In this document: piece after piece, positions 45,431 through 55,605 of the stretch | Layout of the letters: each line of letters opens with the position of its first letter | Numbering within the stretch: the first letter of the stretch is position 1 | Source of the DNA: Avena insularis | Lineage: Eukaryota > Streptophyta > Magnoliopsida > Poales > Poaceae | DNA length: 64,000 nucleotides | Direction of reading: 5' to 3' | Assembly (NCBI GenBank): GCA_023614405.1 | Contig: CM042694.1 | Location: forward strand, 480,783,392 to 480,847,391 | Notes under the pieces: model-generated | Seen by the model: only the letters and a program-made list of their open reading frames with translations | What the model was told of the DNA's origin: nothing | Database searches by the model: none | Made by a program: the position numbers and the translations under genes

Positions 45431-46449
45431 AGACTCTTGCTCGTCTCGAGCAAGTTCTAGCTTAGTGGATGTGATCCTCATATTCATGAAGCTGAGTTGA
45501 TAAAATAAATGAGGCAATTGCAACATGTGTTTATCATGTACGATACATGAGAATAAGTTCATGAATAGTGCCTTACTCAAACCATCTGAATAGTATTAGA
45601 AGGCTTACACACCTTAGTGATCAATAGTTCATAAAAGATGAATCTCAACATAATGTAAAAGAATCTGGTTCAACCGAATGAGTTAACGAGGTAGTCCCAA
45701 GTGTTTTAGGATCAACGTATTCCCTTGGGATTCAGAATCTCAAAAGTATCTCTTTGTCATACTACAACTCGGAGGTTATATGCCTACTTGCTCTTTGCAC
45801 ACTCGCTCTTTTTATTCTTATTTTTTTATTTTGTATATATATGCTCACACTTTTGTTTAAGTGATGTGCAAAGGAGATAGCCATACATTCCACTTCATGT
45901 AGGAATTCAAAGTTTAACAATCTCAATTACCAAATTCCAATTGTATATGAAGCATTCTTATGACTTGAAGATTCTACCTCGACTTGTTCCCACTCTATTT
46001 TGATAGCACTTTTATTTTTCTTTGTTCAAGGTTTCTTCTTCAACTTAACTATGTAGATAATTTTTCTTTGTAAATCAAACCGTAGACTTACAACATATTG
46101 ACTAAATTATCTCTTAGGTGTTCTATCAATACTAATGGTGTGGAAGACTCCTATTGCTATCATCAAGTGCAAGTAAAATTATACTCAAGCCATTCATATA
46201 TCAATAAAGCAAACACAAACTCAATATTGCTCCATATATAATAATAAACTCGGAATTTCATAAAAGGGATCGACTATTCCTGAAGGGAATTCTAATGATG
46301 CAAACTTTATTACTAGTTTGAACTAATGCGAAAATTGTAATAAAACTTATAAGATAGATTACAAGGTCTTAAAGATCTCCCCAAGCTTGGAATCAAGCCA
46401 GGGGATCAAATAATCCCTTGCGATTTTTTGATACCGTGATTGTTGTAGA

Positions 46450-47196
46450 TCACTGTGGCGCCATGGCATGTAACACCGCGGTGCGTAGCTTCTTGTTGGT
46501 CTCCTCCAAAGCAATTATGCGGCTGTAGCACCTCTGCAAATCAGACTGCAGAGTGTCCACTCTATCAGCGAGCTTAGTCACAAATGGAAGGAGGTCTTCC
46601 TTTTTCTCCATCTCATTGAGATGGTGACGGACTTCAATGCGATGGAGTAGCTCCTGCTTCTGATATATCTCCAATGCCCGCACGGGATCCTTGGTTCTGG
46701 GGATAGTTTCTTCTTCCTCATCCTTAATTGATGGATCAGGGAAGTGGAAACCATACCTCCACTCTTCTTGAGGATTGACCTTCATACGAGCACCAATGGT
46801 TGGATTCGAAAGTGATACCTCAGCTCCCTTGCTAGCACCTGCACCAATATTAGATAATTCCTTACGCTTGTGCGGCCTTTGATCCGTAGTGATGAACTTG
46901 ACCGTATCCACGCGCCCTTTTCCATGCGGTTTGCGATCTTCAATCTCTTGTTGAGCTTTCTTCATCGCTGCCCAATTGATCTCTGGTGGATCATAGACGT
47001 CACAGCGGATGTAGACGTCAACCACATCATCATCGGAATCATTGTTGAAGTAGCTTGGCTCGACGTACTCCTTGTACCTTGGGCTAAACCTCTCCACCTC
47101 CTCATCATCGTCCTCCATGGACGGGCTACTTGAGCGGTCCCTGGACGGAGCAATGAGCCCCATGGGTTTTCCACGGCCTGGGACGGGATAGCGCAT
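46450..47196 (-). CDS. Third ORF of element B, 248 aa, function unknown
   Basis: This uninterrupted frame runs from ATG at 47196 to a stop at 46450. The N-terminal half is acidic and Ser/Asp-rich (EDDDEEVE, then NNDSDDDVVD). The C-terminal 90 residues look like a coiled coil (LADRVDTLQSDLQRCYSRI and following). There is no signal peptide or transmembrane segment. It occupies the place of the 181-aa ORF in E, between hairpin array and 3' region, but I see no sequence similarity between the two beyond composition and a C-terminal helix. The rest of the element is decayed while this frame is open. Confidence 0.5.
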   Translation of the reverse strand: MRYPVPGRGKPMGLIAPSRDRSSSPSMEDDDEEVERFSPRYKEYVEPSYFNNDSDDDVVDVYIRCDVYDPPEINWAAMKKAQQEIEDRKPHGKGRVDTVKFITTDQRPHKRKELSNIGAGASKGAEVSLSNPTIGARMKVNPQEEWRYGFHFPDPSIKDEEEETIPRTKDPVRALEIYQKQELLHRIEVRHHLNEMEKKEDLLPFVTKLADRVDTLQSDLQRCYSRIIALEETNKKLRTAVLHAMAPQ

Positions 47197-47347
47197 TGCT
47201 AGATTGGTTCCTGGAGATTATGATTATAGAGGGAGACAATGGCAGTATATAAGGGGGTCAGGGGTCGGTAAAACTCGCGAGAAACACTAAATTGTCGCCC
47301 AAGAAAAGAATCTAAAAAATCAGGGAAAGAAATCACGGATTTGGAAG

Positions 47348-47890
47348 TGTCCAGCCGCGTAACGACTAACTATACGGGCGCAGCTCGTATAGCTCCGGAC
47401 GTATAGTTGGTTCCGGGCAAATATTTCCAAATATCTCGAGTCCAGGTTGATTAAATCACGACTCGGAACCGACAATAACGTTTTTCTTTCATAAATAATA
47501 AGCAAAAGATCGAACAAAAAAGTGTCTAAGAGTTTAACGACCAACAATACGGCCAGAATTTTTGGTTCCGGTTGTATAGTTGCGACCGTATAGATACAGA
47601 CATCAAAACCAAAAGTGTTTGAGAGTTTAACGACCAACTATACGGCCAAATTTTTTGCTCCGGCCGTATAGTTGCGACCATATAGATACAGACATCTAAA
47701 GCAAAACGATTTGAGAGTTTAACGACCAACTATACGGCCGAATTTTTTGCTCTAGTCGTATAGTTGCGACCGTATAGGCTCAGATAGCAAAAACAATTTC
47801 ACGAAGATGATACAGAGAGTTTAACAACCAACTATACGGCGGGAGCTCCCTCTCCGGTCGTATAGCTTCGCCTGTATAGTTGGAAAAACC
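47348..47890 (+). repeat. Hairpin array of element B (five units, inverted relative to the element)
   Basis: On the plus strand GTTTAACGACCAACTATACGGCC-type units start at 47532, 47625, 47717 and 47819 (spacing 93, 92, 102 bp), with a diverged one at about 47348. Each has arms CAACTATACGGCC and GGCCGTATAGTTG around an AT-rich loop, then GACCGTATAG. The element itself is on the minus strand, so the units point opposite to those of E. Minus-strand frames of 67-105 aa over this array are repeat translations, not genes. Confidence 0.85.
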
Positions 47891-48179
47891 CCTCTAAAAC
47901 TTCAGAAAACACAAGGAATTCAAAGGCAGAATTTTCAAAAGTAAAAATTGTGAAAACAAATCACTTATTTTGGTAAGAACACTTACCTTGCACTTACCAT
48001 TGTTTATTCGGGGATGAAAAGTTACTCCCATAACAAAGACTTCTTCTCTGAGGAATTGACCTTAGTTCATTGAATAATTCCCGTAAACAAAAATCACCAG
48101 GACTAAAGTTCCTCTCAATAAGATCGGTGTCTTGTGGGGCAATCATGGACACTGTATCCAACATTTTTATTTCTTGCCT

Positions 48180-49777
48180 CTACATAATCTGCAATTCAAA
48201 TTCTTGAAGTGAAAGAACCCAACGGATCAATCTTGTCTTATGTTCTTTCATTTCAAGGAGTTCTTTCAAGCCATCATGATCCGTGTGAACTCTTACCTTT
48301 GCATCAACTATATAGGAACGAAATTTATCACAAGAGAAAAATACAGCAAAAAGTTCCTTTTCTTGCTTAGGGTAGTTCTTTTGGGCACCACTGATAGTTC
48401 TACTAGCATGATATATAATATTAAATCTACGACCAATATGTTGTCCTAGAGTTACTCCTACAACATCATTACTAGCTTCACATATTAAATCAAAGGTTGT
48501 ATCCCAGATAGGTGGTTTAATAATTGGAGCACGAGATAAAGCATTTTTGAGTTTATCAAAGGCTTCAGACACTTATCATAAAAATTAAATATTATTCCCT
48601 TTTGCAAGAGGTTAGTCAAAGGTTTAGATATTCCAGAGAAATTTCTAATGAACCTTCTATAAAAACCCACATGACCAAGAAAACTTCTTATACCTTTAAT
48701 ATCCCTAGGTGGTGGCATTCTCTCTATTGCTTCAACCTTAGCTCTATCAACTTCAATTCCCTTACCTGATACCTAGTATACAAGGACTATACCTTCTTTG
48801 ACCATAAAATGGCACTTCTCCTAGTTTAGAACGAGATTAGTTTCTTCACAATGCTACAAAACTCTTTTGAGATTATCTAAACAACTAGTAAATGAAGTTC
48901 CATAGACAGAAAAGTCATCCATAAATACTTCCAGTATAAGTTCTATAAAATCAGCAAAAATAGCAGTCATGCATCTTTGAAAAGTAGCTGGAGCCTTACA
49001 TAAACCAACGGGCATACATCGGTAAGCATGTAAACATTAAGGACTTATGAAAGTTGTTTTAAGTTGGTCATCTAGATGAACAGCTATTTGAGAGAAACCA
49101 GAGTATCCGTCCAAGTAACAAAAATGAGTATGGTTTGCTAACCTTTCTAAAGTTTGATCTATGAATGGTAATGGATAGTGATCTTTCCTAGTTTCTTTGT
49201 TTAATTTCCTGAAGTCTATGCACATCCTATGCCCAACAACAGTTCTAGTAGGTATCAATTCATTGTTTTCATTAGGAACAACAGTAAAACCGCCCTTCTT
49301 AGTAACACAGTGAACAGGACTTACCCGTTCACTTTCTTTAACAGGATAGATTATACCTGCGTCCAATAGGCGTACAATTTCTTTTCTTACCACTTCTTTC
49401 ATTTTAGGCTTCAGTCTTCTATATAATTCTACAACAGGTTTAGCACCTTCTTCCATGAATATTTGATGGACGGCTATCATAGGAATAATGCCCTTCAAGT
49501 CATCCATTGAGTACCCAAAGGCCTGGAGATGCTCCTTAAGTATCCTCATGAGTTCTTCTTCTTCTCCTGAAAGTTTAGCACTAATAATAACAGGGAATTT
49601 ATTGGTATCATCTAAAAAACTGTATTTAAGATTTTCTGGTAGAGTCTTCAACTCTTGGGGTGGTAATTCCTCGTCCCCTCTCTTTTCTGGTTCTTCAAAA
49701 GCCTCATCAGTTGGAGGTCCCAAAACGGGAAGTAAATCAAATTCATTTTCTAGTTCTCCCAGGGACTCGTCCTCCAT
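48180..49777 (-). pseudogene. Reverse transcriptase and RNase H of element B
   Basis: The minus-strand frame from 49777 (246 codons) has the RT N-terminal half with RMCIDFRKLN and FCYLDGYSGFSQI and ends at 49037. The catalytic box FMDDFSVYG is readable at about 48900-48930 outside a long frame. RT connection (RDIKGIRSFLGHVGFYRRFI) is at 48718-48485 and RNase H at 48572-48180 ([35 protein letters not shown]). Frame changes separate these pieces. Unlike E, the YxDD-type motif is intact. The frame ends with RNase H; integrase is missing. Confidence 0.85.
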
Positions 49778-49813
49778 AACTATTTCTTCATAATTTGGAT
49801 CTTCGTCTATTTC

Positions 49814-50374
49814 TTATTCTTGATTACTAAAGAAAAGAGCCACCATTTCCTCAATAGTTCTCTCTTCTTCTTGTATTTGTGGAGGTCTGTCTCTAAATTT
49901 GGAGAAATGGAATTTGTTTTCCATTCCTCCAAGCTTAAGAGACACAATCTCCTTCTTGAAGTTAACATAGGCACCTATATCACCCAAAAAGTTCCTTCCA
50001 AATATAATTGGGCAAAGAGTGTCAGCTGGCATATCAAGAACTACAAAATTAATAGGAAAGTCTTTGTTGCCAATTGTGACAGTTGCATTGTCAACTACTC
50101 CCATTGGAATTCTAAGGTTTTTATTGGTTAACATAATTGTTATATCAGTATTTTCAATTATAGCCAGTTCTATTTCTTCTTTTATTTATAAGTAGAAATC
50201 ATAAGATATAACATTAACTTCGGTGCCAAGATCACATATACCGTAATAAGAGGTTTCTTTAAATATGTAGGGGAGAATAGGCTTACCCACATCTTTTACC
50301 TTTGTTTTACCTTCAACCAATACGGAAGTCTCTTCATCAAGTTCAACTATGTTAGAGTGTGAGTACATATCCAT
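49814..50374 (-). pseudogene. Aspartic protease of element B
   Basis: The upstream piece (50374-50186) carries the catalytic stretch GICDLGTEVNVISYDF; the aspartate is kept but DLG(A/S)S has become DLGTEV. The downstream piece (50134-49814) has the C-terminal PIIFGRNFLGDIGA. A stop and a frame change lie between them, at about 50135-50186. Confidence 0.7.
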
Positions 50375-50670
50375 AATTTCTTACTTGGTTACCTCTTCAT
50401 CTTTGGTTTCTTCTAGATGTTTCATGACTTCTGGCATGCTTTCCTCTTCTCTCTTTTCCTATACTGCTTTTACCTGCTCATATTCAAAAATATGCTTTTG
50501 TGCAGTGTTAGGGAAAGGCACTTCATATATTGGTTCTATGGAGGCCAGTGTTGCTTTATCTTCTCCTTTCTTTTCTGGTTCGGCTAGTGGATCATACTTG
50601 ACTAGTCCCTCCTTTGGAGCTTCAATATGTTATGTAAAAACTTCAACAACTTGCAACACAAGATCTAAAT
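50375..50670 (-). other. gag-protease linker of element B
   Basis: A Glu/Lys-rich coding remnant with several stops lies between gag core and protease. There are no motifs beyond composition. Confidence 0.4.
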
Positions 50671-51415
50671 TCAAATAAAGTTCTTTACATAATTTTTTAA
50701 CATGGACTTTTTATTATAGTCATGAATACAATCATGCTCTATTTCTATGCCTCCTTCACTTCCTAGACCAAAATTCCATGAAACTCTATGATCACGAATT
50801 CTATTAAGTAAATACCAAGATTTAGGTATAGGAAGATTCATAAAGGCTCCTTCCGTGAAAGAGTCTAGTTCAATTTTATTAGGTTCAATTAAACCGCCAT
50901 AAAAGATATGTAGTAAATACCATTCAGGCAAATCATGATGAGGACATAGTCGTAGTAAATCTTTAAATCTAATATAAGCTCTTACTAGTCTTTCATTAGA
51001 ACGATTCTTCCAAGTCATTATAAGACGCCTAATTCCAAAAGATTTTGATAATGGATAATATTTTGATAGAAATTCACAAGCTAGATTATCCCAACTAGTA
51101 GTGGCTTCAGGGGTAGAGATCTATACCATGAGAGAGCTGTACTTGTCAAAGTTTGACTAAATTTTTTAACCCTTACCTCATCGGCGGTATATCCCGTCAA
51201 TAGAAAAGTGCCACATATATCTTTAAAACATTCAATATGCTCATATGGATCAAGATCTTCTTCATCTCCGGTAAATTGCTTCTTATGTAGAATACTAAAT
51301 AGTAGAGGATTTATTTCAAACCCCCTAGTCTTCTCATTGCAGTTGTCTCTTTTATAAATATCCCAAAGTGGTTGAGTGGGTTAGCACTAGTCATATGCTC
51401 AAACTCCATCATGTT
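50671..51415 (-). pseudogene. gag of element B
   Basis: The readable core is at 51018-50671 with LVRAYIRFKDLLRLCPHHDLPEWYLL written in two parts of one frame: residues 10-23 and 24-33 of that frame. The N-terminal gag lies in broken frames up to about 51415, where an ATG starts a short frame beside the leader. It is homologous in layout to the gag of E (GLYEGYLRYK region). Confidence 0.65.
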
Positions 51416-51495
51416 GGTGGATACCTGTAACTCAAAACAAAATTTAGCAAGACAAAAATAAATAAGCAAAAACTAAAAGATCTACAACGCTTAGC

Positions 51496-51513
51496 TCCCC
51501 GGTAACGGTGCCA
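51496..51513 (-). other. Primer-binding site of element B (tRNA-Asp type)
   Basis: The plus strand reads TCCCCGGTAACGGTGCCA, two C-to-T changes from the tRNA-Asp 3' end. It lies 10 bases from the LTR start at 51524. Confidence 0.8.
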
Positions 51514-51523
51514 TAAAATAGCT

Positions 51524-52948
51524 TGATGACCGCAAGTGCACAGATCGTTTGTAGCTAGTTTCGAAATAAAGATACCAATCCAACATGGAGAAGGAGTCTG
51601 AAGTCTAATAACTCTTGAAATAAATATTACGATAGAAATGCTAGATAAAGTTCTAAGTGACAAGATAAAATGCGAGTATTGTGTAAAAAGGTGTTTTGGG
51701 GTTTTCTGTATAAGAGAAATAATGTAAAGTAAAACAACTGAGTACTGAAAGTAAGTATCGTGTATGTAAGAGAGATTGGAACTACAGTAGGGAAAAGGTG
51801 TTCTCAGAGAGTAGTGGATACACCACTAGTATTGTAAAGATCTAAGATAAAGATTATCATCATGAACATTCTCAACTATGTATGTGTGAGAGGAACTCCG
51901 TATTTGGACGAATAGGCAACAGCCACTACTCACATCATCCTCATAACCACAGTAGTCAGCAATCGACATCAATCAAATTACTGTGCTATTAAGGGACATA
52001 ATCCCGTAGGACGTATCCTGTGGCATGGATAGTGTTTCGTGAGTTTCCTCGGTTTCCCAAGTTGATACGTAAGGGGTGCCAACATCTTTATAGTCACTGT
52101 AAGTGCTAACATGCCTACGTCTATCAACAAGTAGTTTCCTCCATCAAGTCTCCACAAGAGGCAAATATTTAGAGGTCGACTTCTCTCAACATCAAGATGT
52201 AGAAAATCTAACACATGGTCACATCGATGAATATCATAATAGACTTTATCTTATTTCAATCTCATACTAGGGTTTCTCCATCTCCCCAAGAACTAATGAT
52301 CTACTCAGACATGGAGGCAATCAACATCATGGCAATGGTAATGGAAACAATCATAGATGAATAGTATTTGTATAAATCCACAACGAGTATAGGAATTACA
52401 ATAAGATCTAGACAAGATATAGATGGGATGGATGGAGATGGTGGTGATGCAGCGGTGGATGATGAAGATCGATGTCTTAGCCTCCCGGATCTGCGCCAGG
52501 CGAAGATGGATCCCTTGTGGATGAATTCCCCCTCCAGATGCCTTCCGGAGGTGAGGTTTCTGTGATTTCTGGGTGTTCTGTATGTTGTCTCCTTGAACCA
52601 ATTGCACGGGGTGAAACTATTTGACGAGGCGGAGGCGGTGCCAACTATACGGTCGGAGCTATACAGCCGGAAAATTTTCTCCGCCCGTATAGTTGGTCGT
52701 TGAGCTCTTTGCCTCCCTTGTTCGCTTCTGGTTTTCTTCTGGTATTATTAATATTTCCCAAATAAGCGATTTACGTTATTTTTGACTCCTTTTCTCCACA
52801 GTACAACTGCTCCAAGAATTATATCCATTGGATCCATCATTTGTCCTGATCCTGGTGAAAACAGACATAAAATGTGCACGCGTACCAATATCCTACATCT
52901 ACAATGCAAAATAATAATGTAAAACATGATGAAAATATGCACTCATCA
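51524..52948 (-). repeat. 5' LTR of element B
   Basis: It begins on the plus strand TGATGACCGCAAGTGCACAG and ends ATGCACTCATCA. The hairpin module is at 52641-52704 with arms CCAACTATACGG and CCGTATAGTTGG. Read on the minus strand it aligns with the LTRs of element E. Confidence 0.9.
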
Positions 52949-52971
52949 CCTCACTAGGATAGTAAATTGCT

Positions 52972-52989
52972 TCCCCGGCAACGACGCTA
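52972..52989 (-). other. Primer-binding site of element C (tRNA-Asp type)
   Basis: The plus strand reads TCCCCGGCAACGACGCTA, two transitions away from tRNA-Asp. It lies 10 bases from LTR C and 23 bases from element B. Confidence 0.75.
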
Positions 52990-52999
52990 GAAAAAGGGT

Positions 53000-54257
53000 T
53001 GATACCTTTGATCTAGATTTATGGATGCAGTATAGTAGCTTTTTCCCTAGTAGACCTAGGTTTAATCGAACCTTGGGAAACAATGCTAAATGGAAATTAA
53101 AGAAGGCACATCTAAAAGACTTGTTTGTTCGTTTTACCTTCATTTACCAGACCTTTCTAGTTTACTTTTAGATTGTTGTTTGTTGCAATGGATGGAGATA
53201 GTCTAGGGTTGAAGATTCACCTGTAGATGCACATCATATGGGATAAAGATAGTAATACACATATTCATGTGTAATGATATAACAAAGATAAAATTTGTGG
53301 GCAGCACATCCTCATATACTAGAGCCCCTGTGAGTCACATCCATAGCAATAGTCTTTTGATCCAAACGTTATACCCAGAAATACCGGGCTACAACAATTA
53401 TTAAGTGAAAGCACATATCAAAGCTTTAAGAAGTAATGTTGTTGTTGTTCCAAGATGGAACACGAATCGAAGACTGTACTCCCCTTTCTATCACTAGGTT
53501 TCCTATGAGATCACTGCTAACCAAGCATCTCACCTTAAGCCTTTATCAATCTCTGGGATCTTTGGTACATAGACAAGAAACAAAGGTACAAATCTCTATT
53601 CAAATAATACACAATATTCCCATGAATTAGATGCACATAATCACTGCGAGGTTTCACCCCAACCTGCAGCCCGTGAGGACTACTCACTCATAACAATAAG
53701 ATCAAGGGTAGAAAACATTGCGTAAAATAATATATTTAAATAAAATAGTCTTACAATGGTCGTCGAATCACAAGGAGATCTTAGGTACAAGCTAATGGCT
53801 ATGGCTATGGAGAGGATGGAGGATGAAGAGGACGAACTATGGTGGTGGATCTCCTTTAGTGGTGTTGGGATGTAATCTGAGAATGGCGACTCTCTGCACG
53901 GCGGCTGAGACCTCAAAATATATAGGTGTCTTCACAAAAGTTGTAGGGTTTCACTTGATGGAGCTGCTTCCACATGGTACGGGTGGACCTTGCCCATACC
54001 GATGGTCGTTAAACCCTCTAGAGGCCGGGTTTTGACCCAGGCTTGCTTGGCCGTGTAGTCATCCTTATAATCTTCATTAATAGCTCTTGAAATCGCCTTA
54101 AAAGTGTGATTTCCTACAAAACACAATTTAAAACAAAGGATTGCACATCTTTGCAATAATTAGTCATTAGTAGCAATACTATAGATATTCTTGGTCATTT
54201 GTTTGACTAAAAATGTGATTTAGTCACGAAGAAAGATAGCTATATTCACAGCCATCA
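53000..54257 (-). repeat. 5' LTR of element C
   Basis: This is the full-length LTR from TGATACC at 53000 to GCCATCA at 54257. It contains a hairpin at 53976-54016: GGTACGGGTGG facing GCCCATACC, followed by GATGGTCGTTAAACCC. Confidence 0.85.
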
Positions 54258-54674
54258 ATATCACACATGTATTAATGTATCCACTTAATACAGTTATAAC
54301 ATGGTATAAAACTATTATGAACTAATGAGATATGTCAATAAAAACATCTTTATTATTGGCCTCTAGGGAATATCTCTGACGTATATGCACTTCTATTCTT
54401 GTAGACAGTTGTTGGGCCTCCAAGTGCAGAGATTTGTAGAACAATAGCAACTTTTCCCTTAAGTGGATCACCCAAGGTTTATCGAACTCAGGGAGGAAGT
54501 GGTCAAAGGTATCCCCTCTCAAGCAACCCTGTAATCAAGATACAAGAAGTCTCTTGTGTCCCCAACACACCCAATACACTTGTCAGGTGTATAGGCACAC
54601 TAGTTCGGCGAAGAGATAGTGAAATACAAGTGGTATGGATAATTATAAGTGGTAACGGTGCCAGAAAATAGCTT
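54258..54674 (-). mobile_element. Mosaic of LTR scraps between elements C and F
   Basis: 54258-54373 resembles the first 120 bp of the Copia LTR at 60087-60208 (CACACATGTATT, then TTTATTATTGGCCTCTAGGG). 54374-54648 looks like the end of a Triticeae Gypsy LTR (GTTGTTGGGCCTCCAAGTGC, then TCTCTTGTGTCCCCAACACA). 54652-54668 has AACGGTGCCAGAAAATAGC, the tail of a tRNA-Asp primer site next to TGATGGCATGG, the start of a further LTR. None of the three is complete. Confidence 0.5.
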
Positions 54675-55375
54675 GATGGCATGGAAGAGACAGATGTATC
54701 GAATCTTGTGGTGAAAGTGTACCACCTCTGCAGAGTGTCAAACTATTCGAATAGCCGCGTCCGCGGTTATGGACAGTTGGAATGGCCATACTGTTTCGTT
54801 GTCAGATGTTTTCTAAATAACTTGAAATGAATGATGAACTTTGACTTGACCACAACAGGGTTGTGTTGATGATAATAGCTTCCCAACTTAAGTGATTTTA
54901 GAACTTTATTTTATCTTTCTTGGTTTCTGAACTCAGCTTAGGTTTCAAACTTAACTTTATAGTTAAACCTAGATTTAGCACTTTAATTTAGAACTATAGT
55001 ACCTGTTAATAGTAGTTTGCGAGTACTTAAAGAGTACTCATGGCTTTTGTCCCTGGCTATTATCATGGCCAGACTATGAAGGAGATTATCAAGATGATGG
55101 TCAGCAGGACGGCTATGATAACTAGGACTATCTCGTCACAACGGCATTGCTTGTGCCCCTGAAGATGGACCCCACCGCTACGCTATCTTTTATTTCCGCT
55201 GCTTGTTGTATTAAGACTGGATCATGAGATCCTTATTTGTGTAAAACCTTATGTATGGTTTGTAATGGATGATGTACTATGATATCCAATCCGTTATGTC
55301 TTGCAAAAATGGTAATCATGGGATTGCGAGGTATGGCATAACGGGCATCTGGGATTAAAAATCCGGGTGTTGACA
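54675..55375 (+). repeat. 5' LTR of element F, probably truncated
   Basis: The 3' end is set by GTGTTGACA followed by the primer site. The left boundary is approximate: the sequence from about 54675 (AGATGTATCGAATCTTGTGG) has the look of this LTR class, but no terminal TG start can be fixed. Confidence 0.6.
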
Positions 55376-55378
55376 AGT

Positions 55379-55391
55379 TGGTATCAGAGCC
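55379..55391 (+). other. Primer-binding site of element F (tRNA-iMet)
   Basis: TGGTATCAGAGCC is an exact complement of the plant tRNA-iMet 3' end, three bases after the LTR. Confidence 0.9.
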
Positions 55392-55605
55392 ATCCTGACC
55401 ATAGGAAACCCTAGTTAGAATGGACGTCCAAACCAAAAACTTAGCTTCAAAACCAAAGTGAGTATTTATGAAAAACTATTTCCCCTCTTACCCTTGTGAA
55501 CTCATTCTTTCTCAAAAAGTCATGTTCCTCAAAATTCTTACATTACTACTTAAAATTTGACATACTTGATCACTTCACTAACTTCCTCATCCTTAACCCT
55601 TGTAG

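Larger units (their letters stand above)
43998..52948 (-). mobile_element. Element B: Athila-type element lacking integrase, same LTR family as E
   Basis: The LTRs are 43998-45416 and 51524-52948. On the minus strand it has the 5' LTR, tRNA-Asp-like primer site, gag, protease, RT, RNase H, then directly a hairpin array, a 248-aa third ORF, a 3' region shared with E, a polypurine tract and the 3' LTR. No integrase zinc finger, DDE core or post-pol box is found between RNase H (48180) and the array (47890). The left LTR lacks its terminal TGATGAC and no target duplication is visible (CCTCA at right, AATAAA at left), in line with a deletion at the left junction that also removed part of C. Confidence 0.85.
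36102..54257 (-). mobile_element. Element C: gag-protease Athila-type element, host of B and a CACTA miniature
   Basis: The LTRs are 36102-37227 (left end missing) and 53000-54257. From right to left on the minus strand it has the 5' LTR, a tRNA-Asp primer site, [element B], gag, protease, post-pol box, hairpin region, a decayed env-position ORF and a polypurine tract. RT, RNase H and integrase are absent between the protease and the box, as in A. The gag N-terminus is also missing next to B, so a deletion followed or accompanied B's insertion. Both LTRs carry a GGTACGG-type hairpin. Confidence 0.82.

Noticed and set aside
47320..47729. Minus-strand frames with repeated WSLNS-type words
   Set aside because: They are translations of the hairpin array; the protein repeat follows from the DNA repeat.
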